Source: Hordeum vulgare subsp. vulgare
Taxonomy: Eukaryota > Streptophyta > Magnoliopsida > Poales > Poaceae
NCBI RefSeq assembly: GCF_904849725.1
Contig: NC_058520.1
Location: 319,497,186 to 319,561,185 of the forward strand
Reading direction: 5' to 3'
DNA: 64,000 bases
Below are positions 12,032-23,410 of the stretch, piece after piece; position 1 is the first letter of the stretch; every line of letters starts with the position of its first letter. Below the pieces are notes generated by a model that worked only from the letters and a program-made list of their open reading frames with translations, did not search any database and was not told the DNA's origin. A program made the position numbers and the translations under genes.

Positions 12032-12825
12032 GGATCTGCGCATAGGGTTTGATTGCATGTTTTCATATTCCGTTCTCCAATAGAAATCTTGGGGGTACTC
12101 TTTGAAGTTCTTTGTGTTGGATTGAATATGATCAATCTGAAATTATTTGATACATATCGTATAATGAGCCCACGGATACTAGAGGGGACAGTAGATATCT
12201 AGGTGACATCAGGGTTGATTGATATGTATCATGGGTGTTATTTAAGTACGAACTATAGGGTTGTTTGTGACACTTATAGGAATAGCTCAAAATATTGGTC
12301 AGAAAGAATAACTTTGAGGTGGTTTGCTGCCTACAACAATTTCATCTTTTGTTCTGTTCTGCTTATGAAACGGAGTGATTCTTTGTTGCACGTTGGGGAA
12401 TGATCATATGATTCTACTATGTTAGCAATGTTGAGCGATTGCACTAGTGAAAGTATGAACCCTGGGCCTTATTTCCAAGCATTTATACAACATTTTGCTC
12501 ATTGTTTCCCAGTTGCTAACTTGTTGTTTTTATATTTTTAGATTACAAAATCCTATGTAACTATCCATACGACACTTGTATCACCATCTCTTCGCCGAAC
12601 TAGTGCACCTATACAATTTGTCATTGTATTGAGTGTGTTGGTGACACAAGAGATTTACTGTATTTGATCGCAGGATTGTTTGATAGTGATCATCTTCATC
12701 CTACACATCCCACAAATTGATAAACCTTAGGTCATCCACTTGAGGGAATTTGTTCTTGTTCTACAAAACTCCGCACTTGGACTCCCAACAACGTCTACAA
12801 GAATAAAGTTGTGCAGTAGTCATCA
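12032..12825 (+). repeat. 5' LTR, truncated, of the plus-strand Athila-like element
   Basis: Matches the right LTR from about its base 855 onward (GATTGCA, then TTTTCAT, and the long TTTGAAGTTCTTTGTGTTGG stretch) and ends ...AGTAGTCATCA at 12825, directly before the primer-binding site. The beginning of the LTR is missing; the minus-strand gag fragment abuts it. Confidence 0.8.
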
Positions 12826-12835
12826 AGATCTTTTA

Positions 12836-12853
12836 TCGCGTCGTTGTCAGGGA
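12836..12853 (+). other. Primer-binding site (Asp-tRNA type), mutated
   Basis: Reads TCGCGTCGTTGTCAGGGA ten bases after the LTR end. Athila elements normally use the tRNA-Asp complement TGGCGCCGTTGCCGGGGA; this copy differs at four positions, three of them changes expected from cytosine deamination on one strand or the other. Confidence 0.6.
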
Positions 12854-13310
12854 GGTGAGTCCTTGAAGGTCTATCTTTAGATCTCGCAACTAAATCTATT
12901 AGTTTCTTGTTCATCAGTAGTTTGGTTTATAAAACAGAACTACAAAAAATGGAGTTTAGGTTGCCTCAATTTCTTCGCCTTTTTAATGTCTTCCGTGAAA
13001 ATGATGGTTCGTAAAATTTTGCTCAGTTGTTACTGGAAGCATTTGTGAGCTTAATGTGAACTCCTGGAATGATGAGCATGATAGTAATATTGTTAGTACG
13101 AATTCTCTGAATGTCCATAGTGCTGATGATGATTGCACTAGTCATGATAAAAATGTTTCCTATAAGCATGTCAATTTTTGTGGAGTGAATAAAATTTGTA
13201 AAGACATGCCATATAGGGATGATAGATTTTGTAAGAAGCGTAAACAAGATAAAACTAATTGGTGGCTTAAAGGGATAGATGAATTTGCCACAAGATTATG
13301 CTCTCTTTAA

Positions 13311-13624
13311 CCCATTACTTGTGAACTTTGCAATAGGGTTGGTCATCTTAATTTCCAATGCATGTATTTTTATGATGAAACCATTTCCAAATATTGTGTT
13401 AATTGGATATTCGATGAACTCTCCAATGAACTTTGCTTATTTTTGGGGTGTGAAGAATTGTCACATAAAAATGATTCGTTTGACGTATTCCTTATCACTA
13501 ATGATAATGAAACTAATCTACAACAAAATTATATGTTTTGCATAGTAAATTGCAAGGAGAATGTTTTTATTCCCAACTATAGAAAGATGGGAAAACCAAT
13601 ACAATATAAAAGGAATACTAATTG
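13311..13624 (+). CDS. Zinc-knuckle ORF of the Athila-like element
   Basis: Open from just after a TAA (13308-13310) to 13624. Residues 4-17 read CELCNRVGHLNFQC, a perfect CX2CX4HX4C nucleic-acid-binding knuckle (13320-13361). The rest is acidic with a second Cys/His cluster (YCVNW, CLFLGCEELSH). The product cannot be matched to standard gag, but the knuckle suggests RNA or DNA binding, perhaps for packaging the element's RNA. No start codon precedes the knuckle in this frame; the upstream reading (13056-13310) is in another phase, so a frameshift has probably split one original ORF. Confidence 0.5.
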
Positions 13625-13849
13625 AAGTGCTATGGTCTCCCGGTACACTCATATTTGTTTCTCCTGATGAGCCAGGTTGCAAGGAGGAGCCTCCCATCTC
13701 TTCAATAAGAAGCTTGGATAAATTAACGAAACGTACACACAAGGTGGTGACCAAGAAGAAAATAAGGAAAGGTAAAGGTAAAGGTAAAAAAGTTATCCTT
13801 CTCAAATCATTTCGCTCCTATAATTTTTGAAAATTAATCCAAAAATAGT

Positions 13850-14176
13850 ATGGACAATGACACAATTGATGATTATGTTCTTATGCCTACTACTTGTTGT
13901 GATGAGGATAATTGGGAATATAACGATACTCCTTATAATACTGAAAATCGTTTTGGCACCAACTTAGAAAATTATGATGATAATAATTGTTACACTATTG
14001 GTGCTATTCATGCTATTGATGATTATGGTAATGATATGCAAACCCACAAGCTTGGGGATTTATACTTGATGATAATGACATATTTTAGAACATATTTGCT
14101 GCAATTAATGCGTGTGTCGATCTTAGGGATGTTATGCATAAAGAAGGTGATCTTTTTAGTCCCCTACTTAAAATGA
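13850..14176 (+). CDS. Acidic Asp/Asn/Tyr-rich ORF of the Athila-like element
   Basis: 108 codons starting MDNDTIDDYVLMPTTCCDED, rich in Asp, Asn and Tyr, then a hydrophobic C-terminus (about residues 72-108). It probably belongs to one long degenerate ORF with 14278-14992, since such Asp/Tyr-rich proteins of unknown function occupy this place in Sabrina-type elements. No enzymatic motif is visible. A short lysine-rich segment (KKKIRKGKGKGKK) lies in the preceding frame near 13757-13795. Confidence 0.35.
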   Translation: MDNDTIDDYVLMPTTCCDEDNWEYNDTPYNTENRFGTNLENYDDNNCYTIGAIHAIDDYGNDMQTHKLGDLYLMIMTYFRTYLLQLMRVSILGMLCIKKVIFLVPYLK

Positions 14177-14277
14177 TCAAATTTGTTATGACGAATGCAT
14201 GCATCCTATTTTGATGACTGGAGTTTTTATGAAAGTGGGTTTGGGAGAGTGTCAGAATTAGATGACTAATCTCCACT

Positions 14278-14992
14278 ATGTTGGAGGGTATTGGATCATA
14301 TCATAAGTATAAAAGTGTAGTTGGAGAGGTCGTGATTTTATTTAGTAATAATTCCACCATCTTGGAAGAGGTTTCAATTGATTACGATGAGAACAAAGTT
14401 GCTACTTATGATGATTATTGTGATGACACTTATGTTATAACAAGTAGTGATCATTATTAATACAATAAAACATTGTCATAATTATGAATACCCTTTTTCT
14501 GATCATTACTCTTTTAATGTGGAACCAATTTATAGTATTCAAGTTTCTTATGATACTCCCACTATTATGTATGATAAATTTTGTAATGGGGAGATTAATC
14601 AATTTTCTATGCTTGTGGATCATGAAAATAATGCTTTATACGATAGTTATGTTGTTGAACTCCTTCAGGATTCTACTGAAAATTATTATGAGAGGGGAAG
14701 ATATGCTTATGTATATTTCAATAATATCAAGTTTCCCTTCTATGTGTTCAAAGTTTTGAAGAGATGTTGGTTTTTCCTTCCTATGCTAGTTGATTCTTGC
14801 TCCCATAAATTCTTTGCTCGCAAAATACCTATGCATGGGAAGATGGATACTTGCTTGTTTGATTCTGTGCAAAAACATAAACTTTTAAGTCCATTGCAAA
14901 ATTTATCTGATTTTACTAGAGCGTCAACAAATTCTGAAATTTTTAAAAAGTTTTCGTGTGAAAATTCTCCGCGTGTTCCTAAATTTTCATAA
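14278..14992 (+). pseudogene. Unknown-function ORF typical of Sabrina-type elements
   Basis: Two overlapping open pieces: 14278-14460 (ending DDTYVITSSDHY) and 14447-14992 (181 codons), which share 14 bases in different frames; one frameshift separates them. The longer piece has a Tyr/Asp-rich N-terminal half, then KFPFYVFKVLKRCWFFLPML, and ends at a TAA before the 3' spacer. I recognise the pattern as the conserved ORF of non-autonomous Triticeae Athila elements; its role is not known. There is no RT, integrase or protease motif. Confidence 0.55.
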
Positions 14993-15029
14993 TTTTAAGA
15001 GTCAGGTAACTAAAGTGTTCATTCAGATC

Positions 15030-16200
15030 TTCCGAGACTGCTCTGTTTTGGCATATTATGTTTTCCACTACATTGTTTGCTTTTTTTAGTGTTTCCATAG
15101 CTTATATTGAGTGATATAAATTATGGGGCTGATATAATACAGTAGGTATCATGTGAGAATAATTATGAATCTGGTTGCGGCATAACCTAAGTGAATGATC
15201 TATCTTTATTGCACTAACCCATGTCATGAAGTTCCGTTAAGTTTCATGTGATTTAAGTTTTCAAGTTTTGGATGAGATATCAATATGAGGAGAATTAGGA
15301 GTAGAAAGAACCTAAGCTTGGGGATGCCCAAATCAGCCCAAGGTAATATCCAAGGAAGATTCAAGCGTCTAAGCTTGGGGATGCCCCGGAAGGCTTCCCC
15401 TCTTGTGTCTCCAACACTATCGGTATGTCTTACTTGGAGCTATATTTTTATTCTTCACATGATATTTTTTTTGCTTGGAGCATCATTTTATTTTGTTATT
15501 CTCCGTTATATGTTATTTATAATATTGTATTTGAATAAAAATTTCCAAAATTTTTGTTTAGAATGCTTGAATTTCGTGTGTGATGGGTGTTGTACAAAAA
15601 CAGAAACTGTTGTTGTTGTATTTGAATTAACACATTCTACTGGGATGTAGAAAGTTTCTGAATTTTGTCACATGCAAATGCTTTATCATGTACTGAATTT
15701 TCAGTATTTTTCGAGTTGTAGAAGTACACTATTTAAATAGATTTCTACAAACTCTTCTGTTTGGAGAAATTGGTGTCATAGTTTTGTTATCTACTTATCC
15801 TAGAGTTTTCATGGCTTATATTAGAGGATATAAATTGTGGAAATGATAGTATACATTACCAAATTTTTAAAACTATTTGCAACTTGTCTTGTCAGTACAT
15901 GTAGTGTTTATTTATTATTATGTCTACTAACCTATCTCACGAATTCATTTCAAGTTTTGTGTGGATGAATGTTTTGAGACTTAGGTGAAACCGGGATATG
16001 AGAGGATTGAAAGAGGTACAAAAGCTCAATCTTGGGGATTCCCAATGAACCCCAAGTAAATATTACAAGAAGTCTCAAGCATCTAAGATTGGGGATCCTA
16101 CGCATGCCAACTCTCTTCATCAACAACTATCGGTTAGCCTATGTTGGGCGTAAGTTTTTATTTGTCCAAATGACATGTGAGATTCTCGGAGTGCATTTTT
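15030..16200 (+). repeat. ~715-bp tandem duplication in the Athila 3' spacer
   Basis: Two phrases recur about 715 bases apart: GTTTCCATAGCTTATATTGA at about 15089 against GTTTTCATGGCTTATATTAG at about 15806, and the double AAGCTTGGGGATGCC block at 15314 against its diverged copy at 16028. The copies are strongly diverged, so the duplication is old or was already present in the parent element. Confidence 0.6.
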
Positions 16201-16204
16201 GTTT

Positions 16205-17818
16205 TCTTTGCTGTTTAAAATAAAATATGAGATCTTAAAATCTTTATTGAGAGGGAGTCCTCACATAGCTACTTAATTCTTTGACTACTCATTGATCTTC
16301 ACTTATATCTTTCGAGAGTAGTTTGATGTTTACTCGTGTGTTTCACATATATCCTAGGACTAAATTGGGAATGAATGAAATATCATAAATCTGAAATTAT
16401 CCATGTGATTTATGCTTAGTAGTAGTTTTTCATTTGGTTTAGAATATAAAATCTATTGAAGTTTGACAATCATACTATTAGTCATACAAGCAATTCATGA
16501 TTGATTAGTATAAGAAAGAGAACTTTCACATACAAATATAATATCCTCGACATATTTTATGATTGTGACTACCCATTAACTATTTTCAACCTTGCTCAAA
16601 TAGTTGAAGTTGTACAAGGAAGACAACGTAATGGTTATGTTTAAGTATATTTGCATAGAAGTTATATTGTTATGGATCCTCCAACATGTAGTTCTTGTGT
16701 TAGAACCTTTTGCTAGCAAAAACTTCGTATTAAGTAGAAATACTACTTGTGCATCCAAATCCTTGAACCAAGTTTATTCCATGAGAGTACACCATACCTA
16801 CCTATATATGGTATTTCACCGCCATTCCAAGTCAATTTGCATGTGCCACCACTAAACATTCAAATAAACATCAGTTTTGTGTGCTCGTACCGCTCATGGA
16901 GCGACAAGACGGTCATTGTCTTCCATGCTAAGCGGGTTATTCTCAAGATGAGTATTTATTCACTTGTCATTGCACGAGAGAAGCTGGTAAAAAGGATTCC
17001 TAGTCCTAATTGTTCGGAGGGCACCCTTGGATACGGCTAGCCATTGAATGCGTTTGAATGGTGGAGGGGGGTAGAATTTCAATTCTGTTTGGGAACCGCC
17101 AATAATGTGATTAGCATGGAAGATATTGAAAACTCTGTTGTGACATTGCCATGAATGGCACACCATCCAAAATTACATATTCATCTCTATTTTACAACAA
17201 TGAGCTCTAGCACCTCTGCAAATCCCTACTTCCTTATGCGAAGGGGCAATCTATTTACTTCCATGTTACTTACTTTTCATGTTGAGTCAACTTCCTATTC
17301 CAATCTCAATCTATTAGATGGAAATCACTATGTGGTGGATAAATAACCAAACATATATATCCACTCAAATATATTTTATCATGATTCATTATTATTGACA
17401 ATTATCTTGATGACAAGTATGTTGGAGGAAAACTTCAAGCCCCTATCTTTCTCTCTGTTCGATGGATGTTGTTTGTTCTAAAAAATATGCCTTGAGTATT
17501 AGCAGTCATAGAAGACTATACGATAATTGAGTATGTGGAGCTCTCACTTACTTGATAATACATTTAAGTTGTTTGGTAACTAAGAACATGGGTTGTTAAG
17601 TTTCAAGAAAATGCCTTGTTTCAAATATGACCTATGAATTGATTGCTACTCTATCATATTGAATTTCATGAGAAAACTTTGTCGGTTATGATGATAGAAA
17701 AAGTGAATTGAATTATCATAGATCAAACCTATATACTATGCTAGCATTTACACTTCATAAATTATTTCTTTTATCAATTCCCTACTCGAGGAGGAGTAGG
17801 AATTAAGCTTGGGGATGC
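16205..17818 (+). other. Non-coding 3' spacer of the Athila-like element
   Basis: AT-rich and without a supported ORF. Includes the family's usual 'CATACCTACCTATATATGG' type phrase near 16790 and ends with GGAATTAAGCTTGGGGATGC directly before the right LTR, where the plus-strand primer site is expected. Confidence 0.6.
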
Positions 17819-19227
17819 TGATACGTATCCAACGAATCGATAATTTATGAAGTATTCATGCCATATTTGCCTGTGTTTACAATACTTTTAAATGGTTTTG
17901 ATGCGTATTATATGATTTATTTGGAACTAACCCAGACTAATGATGTTTTCAGCAGAATTGTCGTGGTGTTGTTTTTGTGTGTAGAAAATGAATGTTCTAG
18001 GAATCGCGTGAAACATTTTAACGATTTTTCTGGAAAATATGGGAAATATTGGAGCAAAGAATCACCAAAGGAGAGGCACCTATGGGCCGCAAGGCAACAG
18101 GGCGCGACCACCCCCTAGTCATGCCCTAATGCCTTGTGGGACCCATGTGGTTCCGTTTAGCGACATTCCAACACCAAAAATCATATACATATAGAAACCC
18201 TCACAAATAAAAACAGAACTTCTGCTCCGCCATGACAACTCTCTGTATCGGCTAAAAACCCATTCGGAGCCTTTCGGGTACCCTGCCGGAGGTGGGAAAT
18301 AATCTTTGGTGGCCATCTTCATCATCCCGGCGGAGGCCATGATGAGGAGGGAGTAGTTCACCCTCGGCGCTGAGGGTGTGTACAAATAGCTATTTGTTCA
18401 ATCTCTCTCTCTCTCGTGGAGTTGAGATGGCATGATCTTTATGTATCACGGGCTTTGTTAATATAGTTGTATAATATGGTCTTTGTTCCTCTTTATCTTG
18501 TTGTGTTGAATATAATCTATCCCTTTGATATCTCATTATGTTGGATTGAATATTGTATTTGAGAACACTTGGTGTATGTCTCGCATGCGGATACCCGTAG
18601 TGACATTGGGGTATTCTATTGGTTAACTTGATATATGTGATGGCATCAACTTGTGGATTCCGGTGACTTCGGGGATCTATGCATAGGGGTTGATTGCACA
18701 TTTTCATACTACAAATGTCAGATAGAAATCCTGGGGTACTCTTTGAAGTTCTTTGTGTTGGATTGAATATGATGAATCTAAAATTGTTTGATGCATGTCG
18801 TATAATGGGTGTTATTAGGGTTCATTTATATGTATCATGGGGTTATTCTAGTATGAACTCTAGGCGACATTAGGGTTGATTTATATGTATCATGGGTGTT
18901 ATTATGGTACAAACTCTAGGGCTATTTGTGACACTTATAGGAATAGATGAAAATATTGATCATAAAGAGTAACTTTGAGGTTGTTCGCCGCCTACAACAA
19001 TTTCATCTTATGTTCTCCGCTACTTATGAACTTTGCAGTGATTATTTGTTGCGCACTGAGGGGTGATCATATGATTGTACTATGTTAGCAATATTGAGAG
19101 ATTGCACAAGTGAAAGTATGAACCCTAGAACTTATTTACAAGAATTTATACAACGTTTTGCTTGTTGTTTTCCACTTGCTACCTTGCTATTTTATATTCC
19201 AAAATTACAAGAACCTATATCACTAGT
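17819..19227 (+). repeat. 3' LTR of the Athila-like element, interrupted
   Basis: Begins TGATACGTATCCAACG at 17819 and aligns with the left LTR until about 19220. At 19228 the sequence changes abruptly into the TGTAAGTGCATC start of the Sirevirus LTR. The missing LTR end is not found after the Sirevirus, so the right side has been lost. Confidence 0.8.
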
Positions 19228-20624
19228 TGTAAGTGCATCTTGTGCCCCTTAGTGAATTTGTTGGATTGAAGAATTATAGGTTAAGAGACTGATAAGTTTG
19301 TAAGTGTACACATGCTCTATTAGTTGCTAAGGAGTTTGAGTTATTCGATGAATATGAACCCCTAAAAATGTATGTCTTCGGGTAAATACTTTGGTCATTC
19401 CTTGAAGATTTTGACCGCGAAGAAATTGCGAGGAAAATGATATTCCTCATGAAGATATTGAAGATGAGCAATTCGGTGGTTCCTGGAAAAAGAAATACCC
19501 TGAAGACGTTGAAGCCTGAAGATTTACTCTTTTTGTTTCATTTTCTTAATTTTGAGTCATAGGAACACCGTACTGTTAAAGGGGTCGAGGTAAAACTATG
19601 GAAAAAAAATTCCTCATGATGCTCGACCCAAACCTACACCTACCAAATCATCAAAGTTAGGAACATGAGATACATGAAGACTTACACAGTTGAAAGTTCC
19701 GACCATTGCAGTGCCACGGGCGACCAGTCCCAAATCTTATCCACCCAACGATCATATCATTAAGGGCATTTATGTCAAATCATGTCGTGATGGTCCCGGG
19801 CTATAAATTGCCACCCCCACAACCACTAGCTAGTTGGATGCTCCGAGAGAAACTGACACTTGTCATATAGAGCAACCCAAATTCCTCAAAGCCTTTGAGC
19901 AAAAATCGTCAAGTGAGGAAATACCCAAAATACCCAAACCCAAACAAAAACCAAAGTGATTGAACATCAATGAAGAAGTTGTTCCTATGTGGAACCGACG
20001 CTTGTTACCTTTCAGGGTCGTGCATCCTCCAGACGGCTAGGTGTCATGGTCTAGAGCATCCAGCAGTGATCGACTTTGTGAGGGTTTGGAAGTATGCCTT
20101 AAAGACTTACCATGAGTGTTGGGCAAGGACCGTGTGTCCTTAGCTCAAGGAGAATATGGTAGGAACTGTGTGTCCCGGGACTTTGTGTCCTTTGGTTTCA
20201 ATACCAAGCCTCTCCAAACCACACGTACAACTGTCACAACAGTTGGAACTGGGTCATCAACAAATGTCTTCATCGAGCTACCGGTTCTATTTCCTCAACT
20301 CGTTTCATTTCCTCAAGTGCATGTTAAAGACTTTCATCTGTACTATTTGAAGAATTTGACTGAAGACTTTCTCTGAATCCCTCACCCCAAATTCTTCACC
20401 TGAGTTATTCCTCACCTGCTCATCCAGTACTCGTGACCTCTGCAAACAGATTCTCTTAATTCATGGTGAGTACTTTGATGTAGACATTTTTTCACTTGTG
20501 TCTAAGTACTATTTCCGCTGCGCTCAGTTCATGACTGAGGACTTTCCTCACTAGGAATGTCCTCAGTGATGAATTTATAAAAATTGCCTATTCACCCCCC
20601 TCTAGTCGATATAACGCACTTTCA
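19228..20624 (+). repeat. 5' LTR of the Sirevirus
   Basis: 1397 bp, TGTAAGTGCATC...GCACTTTCA. It matches 47028-48310 in the same orientation and 28989-30349 in the opposite orientation. It holds a TATA box near 19802 (CTATAAATT). The open frames near 20116-20376 are in the R/U5 part and recur in the other LTR; they are not genes. Confidence 0.9.
19802..19808 (+). promoter_or_regulatory. TATA box of the Sirevirus 5' LTR
   Basis: TATAAAT followed by GCCACCCCCACAACC. The equivalent sites are TATAAATA at 47600-47607 in the 3' LTR and, on the minus strand, 29772-29779 in the solo LTR. Conservation in all three copies supports its role as the LTR core promoter. Confidence 0.65.
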
Positions 20625-20626
20625 AT

Positions 20627-20638
20627 TGGTATTAGAGC
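20627..20638 (+). other. Primer-binding site of the Sirevirus
   Basis: TGGTATTAGAGC two bases after the LTR end, one mismatch from the usual plant initiator-Met tRNA complement (TGGTATCAGAGC). It confirms the LTR boundary and a Copia identity. Confidence 0.8.
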
Positions 20639-20691
20639 GAGGTTCTACCTTGTTTTGTGTGATTTTGGTTTAACCGCTTGGAGTTTTAGTA

Positions 20692-21660
20692 ATGTCGGTT
20701 GCAGGTATGATCAAGATTACTGCAAGTTGTCCTTCCTTCGAAGGAAAGGACTTCCCCTACTGGAAGACCAAGATGCAAATGCATCTTCTAGCAATTGACA
20801 ATGATCTCTCGTACATTGTGGAAGATGGTGTTCCATCCATCACTACTACTATCTATGCCACTGATGTGAAGAAATTCAAGAACCCTACTCGCAGGCAAAG
20901 AATATCATCTTTGGCCACTTGAGGAAATGTCAGTATGGTTGAGTCAGTGCTTTGAGAAGAGCTAAGCTTATCTGGGATAGGCTGTCCAAAGTCAATGAGG
21001 GTGTTGCAACAGAGTGTGACTCTCATGTCGATGTTCTTCGCAATCTCTTCACCCATTTCAAGATGCTTGACAATGAAAGCAGCCAAGACACCTTTGATCG
21101 CCTCACTCACATCTCAAATAAATTGCAAGCTCTCGGAGCCAGAGACATCAGTGACCATGAAGTTGTGAAGAAAGTGCTACGATCTCTTGATCCATCATTT
21201 AACACACTGGTTCTGATTATTCAAGAACGAGGAGACTACAAGATGCTTGATCCTCCTGATATTCTTGAGAGACTCAATACTCATGAATACCAACAAGAAT
21301 AAAAGCGAGACATATATGGACCAAGCTATTCAAGACCTCGTGCACTGAAGGCAAAGGCTGCTTCCTCATCTGAAGAAGAAGAATTCGATTGCAGTGTTGG
21401 TGATCCTGAAGAACTTGGGCAGGAACTGGCCATGCTTGTGAGGAAATTCCAAAAGTTCACTAAGCATGGCCAATTCGGAAAGTCATGAAGAAAAGATATG
21501 ACTACAAGAAAATAACCTGCCACAAATGCAAGAAATCACGTTACTACATTGCTGACTTTCCTTGCTGGATGAAAGAATCAAGGAAGAAGAAATGCAAGGA
21601 CGAAAGTTCTAATGACTCGAAGAAAAAGAAGAAATCTTCAATGTGATCATCGCACAAGAA
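20692..21660 (+). pseudogene. gag of the Sirevirus, broken
   Basis: Starts at the ATG at 20692 with FEGKDFPYWKTKMQMHL, the typical Copia gag N-terminus. The middle part continues in another frame at 20952-21302 (AKLIWDRLSKVNEG, DNESSQDTFDRLTHISNKLQ, LRSLDPSFNTLV). The zinc knuckle at 21518-21562 reads CHKCKKSRYYIADF, so the His is Tyr and the last Cys is Phe: both ligands are lost by single-base changes. Stops and frameshifts occur at about 20922 and 21303. Gag would form the particle core and bind RNA; this copy cannot. Confidence 0.8.
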
Positions 21661-23410
21661 GACCCGTTTCACAAAGGCTCGGGCACTCATTGGCAAGGAA
21701 ATGGATTTTGAAGAATATTCTGGGAAATGTGATGAAGAGGAAGGTTCCGAAGTGGAGTCAGAGTGTGGTGTGGCAAGTCTTGCACTTTCTACCACATTCG
21801 TCAGCAAGTCGATCTTCAACCTTGAAGAAAACGACAATGTCAACTATACTGATGAATATGATGATGACTTCATTCCAACCTATTTCTTCACGGAAAAAGG
21901 TTCAAAGGTACCAAACCACACATCCTCCTCTGATTCTAGTGAATGTGAACCTGATGATTATCAAAAACCCAGTTACTATAAACTTACCAACATTGCCACA
22001 AAGCAACAAAGTGCTATTGAAAAGCTTCAGAAACTACTAGACAAAAGTGAAGATCTGTTCAATGATGAAATGAATCCTACTCAAATCCTCACTGAAGACA
22101 TTCAAAGTCCTCAGTCTAGATTTTATAGTCTTCGAGACTGTTATGGCACACTCTTGGATGATCATGAGAATCTTTCCTATGAGATTCTTCAAAGGAAACT
22201 TGATATTGAGAAGTTAAGAATGTCCCCTGCTAATCTTAGAATGGAAAATGATTCATTGCTTGCTCAAAAGATCAGTACCGTCAGGAAGAATTCATTCCAC
22301 CATGTCTGAAATGCATCGAATATGAAACTAATAATTCTTCACCTGAAACCTCAAATGCTTCTATAGCTACAAATTCTTCAAGGGTTCATGTGGTATCAAA
22401 TTCTTCAATTGAGGAAACCACAAATGCTACAGACGAAAATGCAGGATTGAAGGAATTGTATGTGATAGGCATATACAAAATTCTCAAAGGGCATCAAACC
22501 CTTGGCGATGTGCTCAAAAAGCAGATTCTGAACAAGAACCTGAGGAAAGAGGGCATTGCCTTCGAGAGGAACCTGAATATTGATGCATCATACTGGTTCC
22601 TGTTAAAGGGCCTCCCATTGATCCGTCCATTCTAACAGGTTTTGCACGTGAAATGCCATATTCCTATGATGAGTCATTTGACTCCAACTATAAATTGTTC
22701 AAAAATCAATATGGTGAAGTATTTTCCCGATATGTTAGAACTAACTGCACGAGTGGACCTACCTTGAGGAAAATCTGGTTTCCCAAAAGGTGCTTGGAAA
22801 ATCTTCACGTGAATGTCCTCATGACACCACAAGTGAAGAACCAGAACTTCAGATCAAATTCCTCAGGTGGACCAAAGTCTTCACGAGGATCAAATTCCTC
22901 AAATGGTAAAAAATATGCTCGTACTCGCACTAATGCTTCAGATATGCAGGGAATCTACGAGGGACATGAATATGAGAACTATTCCTCAAACCATTATGTT
23001 CATAAGTCCTCAAAGAACTTCTCTACCTATTCATTTGAGTACTCTAACACCCCTACTATGGAAAGAAGTGCGTTAGCTTCAATGCCTCCATTCTCATATG
23101 GTGCGCGGATGATGATGAACACTTTGCCACCCCTTCAGATGTGGGTGGTGAAGAAATTGAACTAATCACTTCTACAAATCAGGTCTCGAGATAAAAGTCA
23201 TCATCTAAAGAATTTGTTGGAGACCTGAGGAAATTGCTTGATTGGACGCAAGCTAAAACATGATGAAATGATCTAACATTTCACACTTCCTCAAATTTAC
23301 GGTCTGTGATGAAATTCAAGTCTCATGAAATTGATATCATATTTTTCAAATCTGAAGCATATGAGATGGTAAATTGGTCTAATTCATGTGTAGGATGATA
23401 AACACAAGCA
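21661..23410 (+). pseudogene. Long gag-pol linker region of the Sirevirus
   Basis: Open pieces in three frames (21701-22309, 22390-22635, 22653-23165) code for a low-complexity, Ser/Glu/Asn-rich segment with coiled-coil-like spacing (KLQKLLDKSEDLFNDEMN). Such an extended linker between the zinc knuckle and protease is usual in Maximus-type Sireviruses. No catalytic motif is present. AAATTCCTCA occurs repeatedly here in more than one frame. Confidence 0.6.

Larger units (their letters stand above)
12032..19227 (+). mobile_element. Non-autonomous Athila-like Gypsy element
   Basis: Left LTR part 12032-12825 and right LTR part 17819-19227 share long similar stretches (about 12038-12560 against 18673-19220), in direct orientation. 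Between them are an Asp-tRNA-type primer site, small ORFs without protease, RT or integrase, and the AAGCTTGGGGATGCC motif. This matches the Sabrina/Derami/WHAM type of Triticeae Athila derivatives. The left LTR has lost its first part; the right LTR is interrupted at 19227 by the Sirevirus. The two LTR copies differ clearly, so the insertion is old. Confidence 0.8.

Noticed and set aside
18119..18707. Minus-strand frames of 88 and 105 codons
   Set aside because: They are inside the Athila-like right LTR, antisense to the element, with no recognisable motif.
20627..20638. Possible tRNA gene fragment
   Set aside because: Only 12 bases matching the tRNA 3' end complement, directly after an LTR: a primer-binding site.
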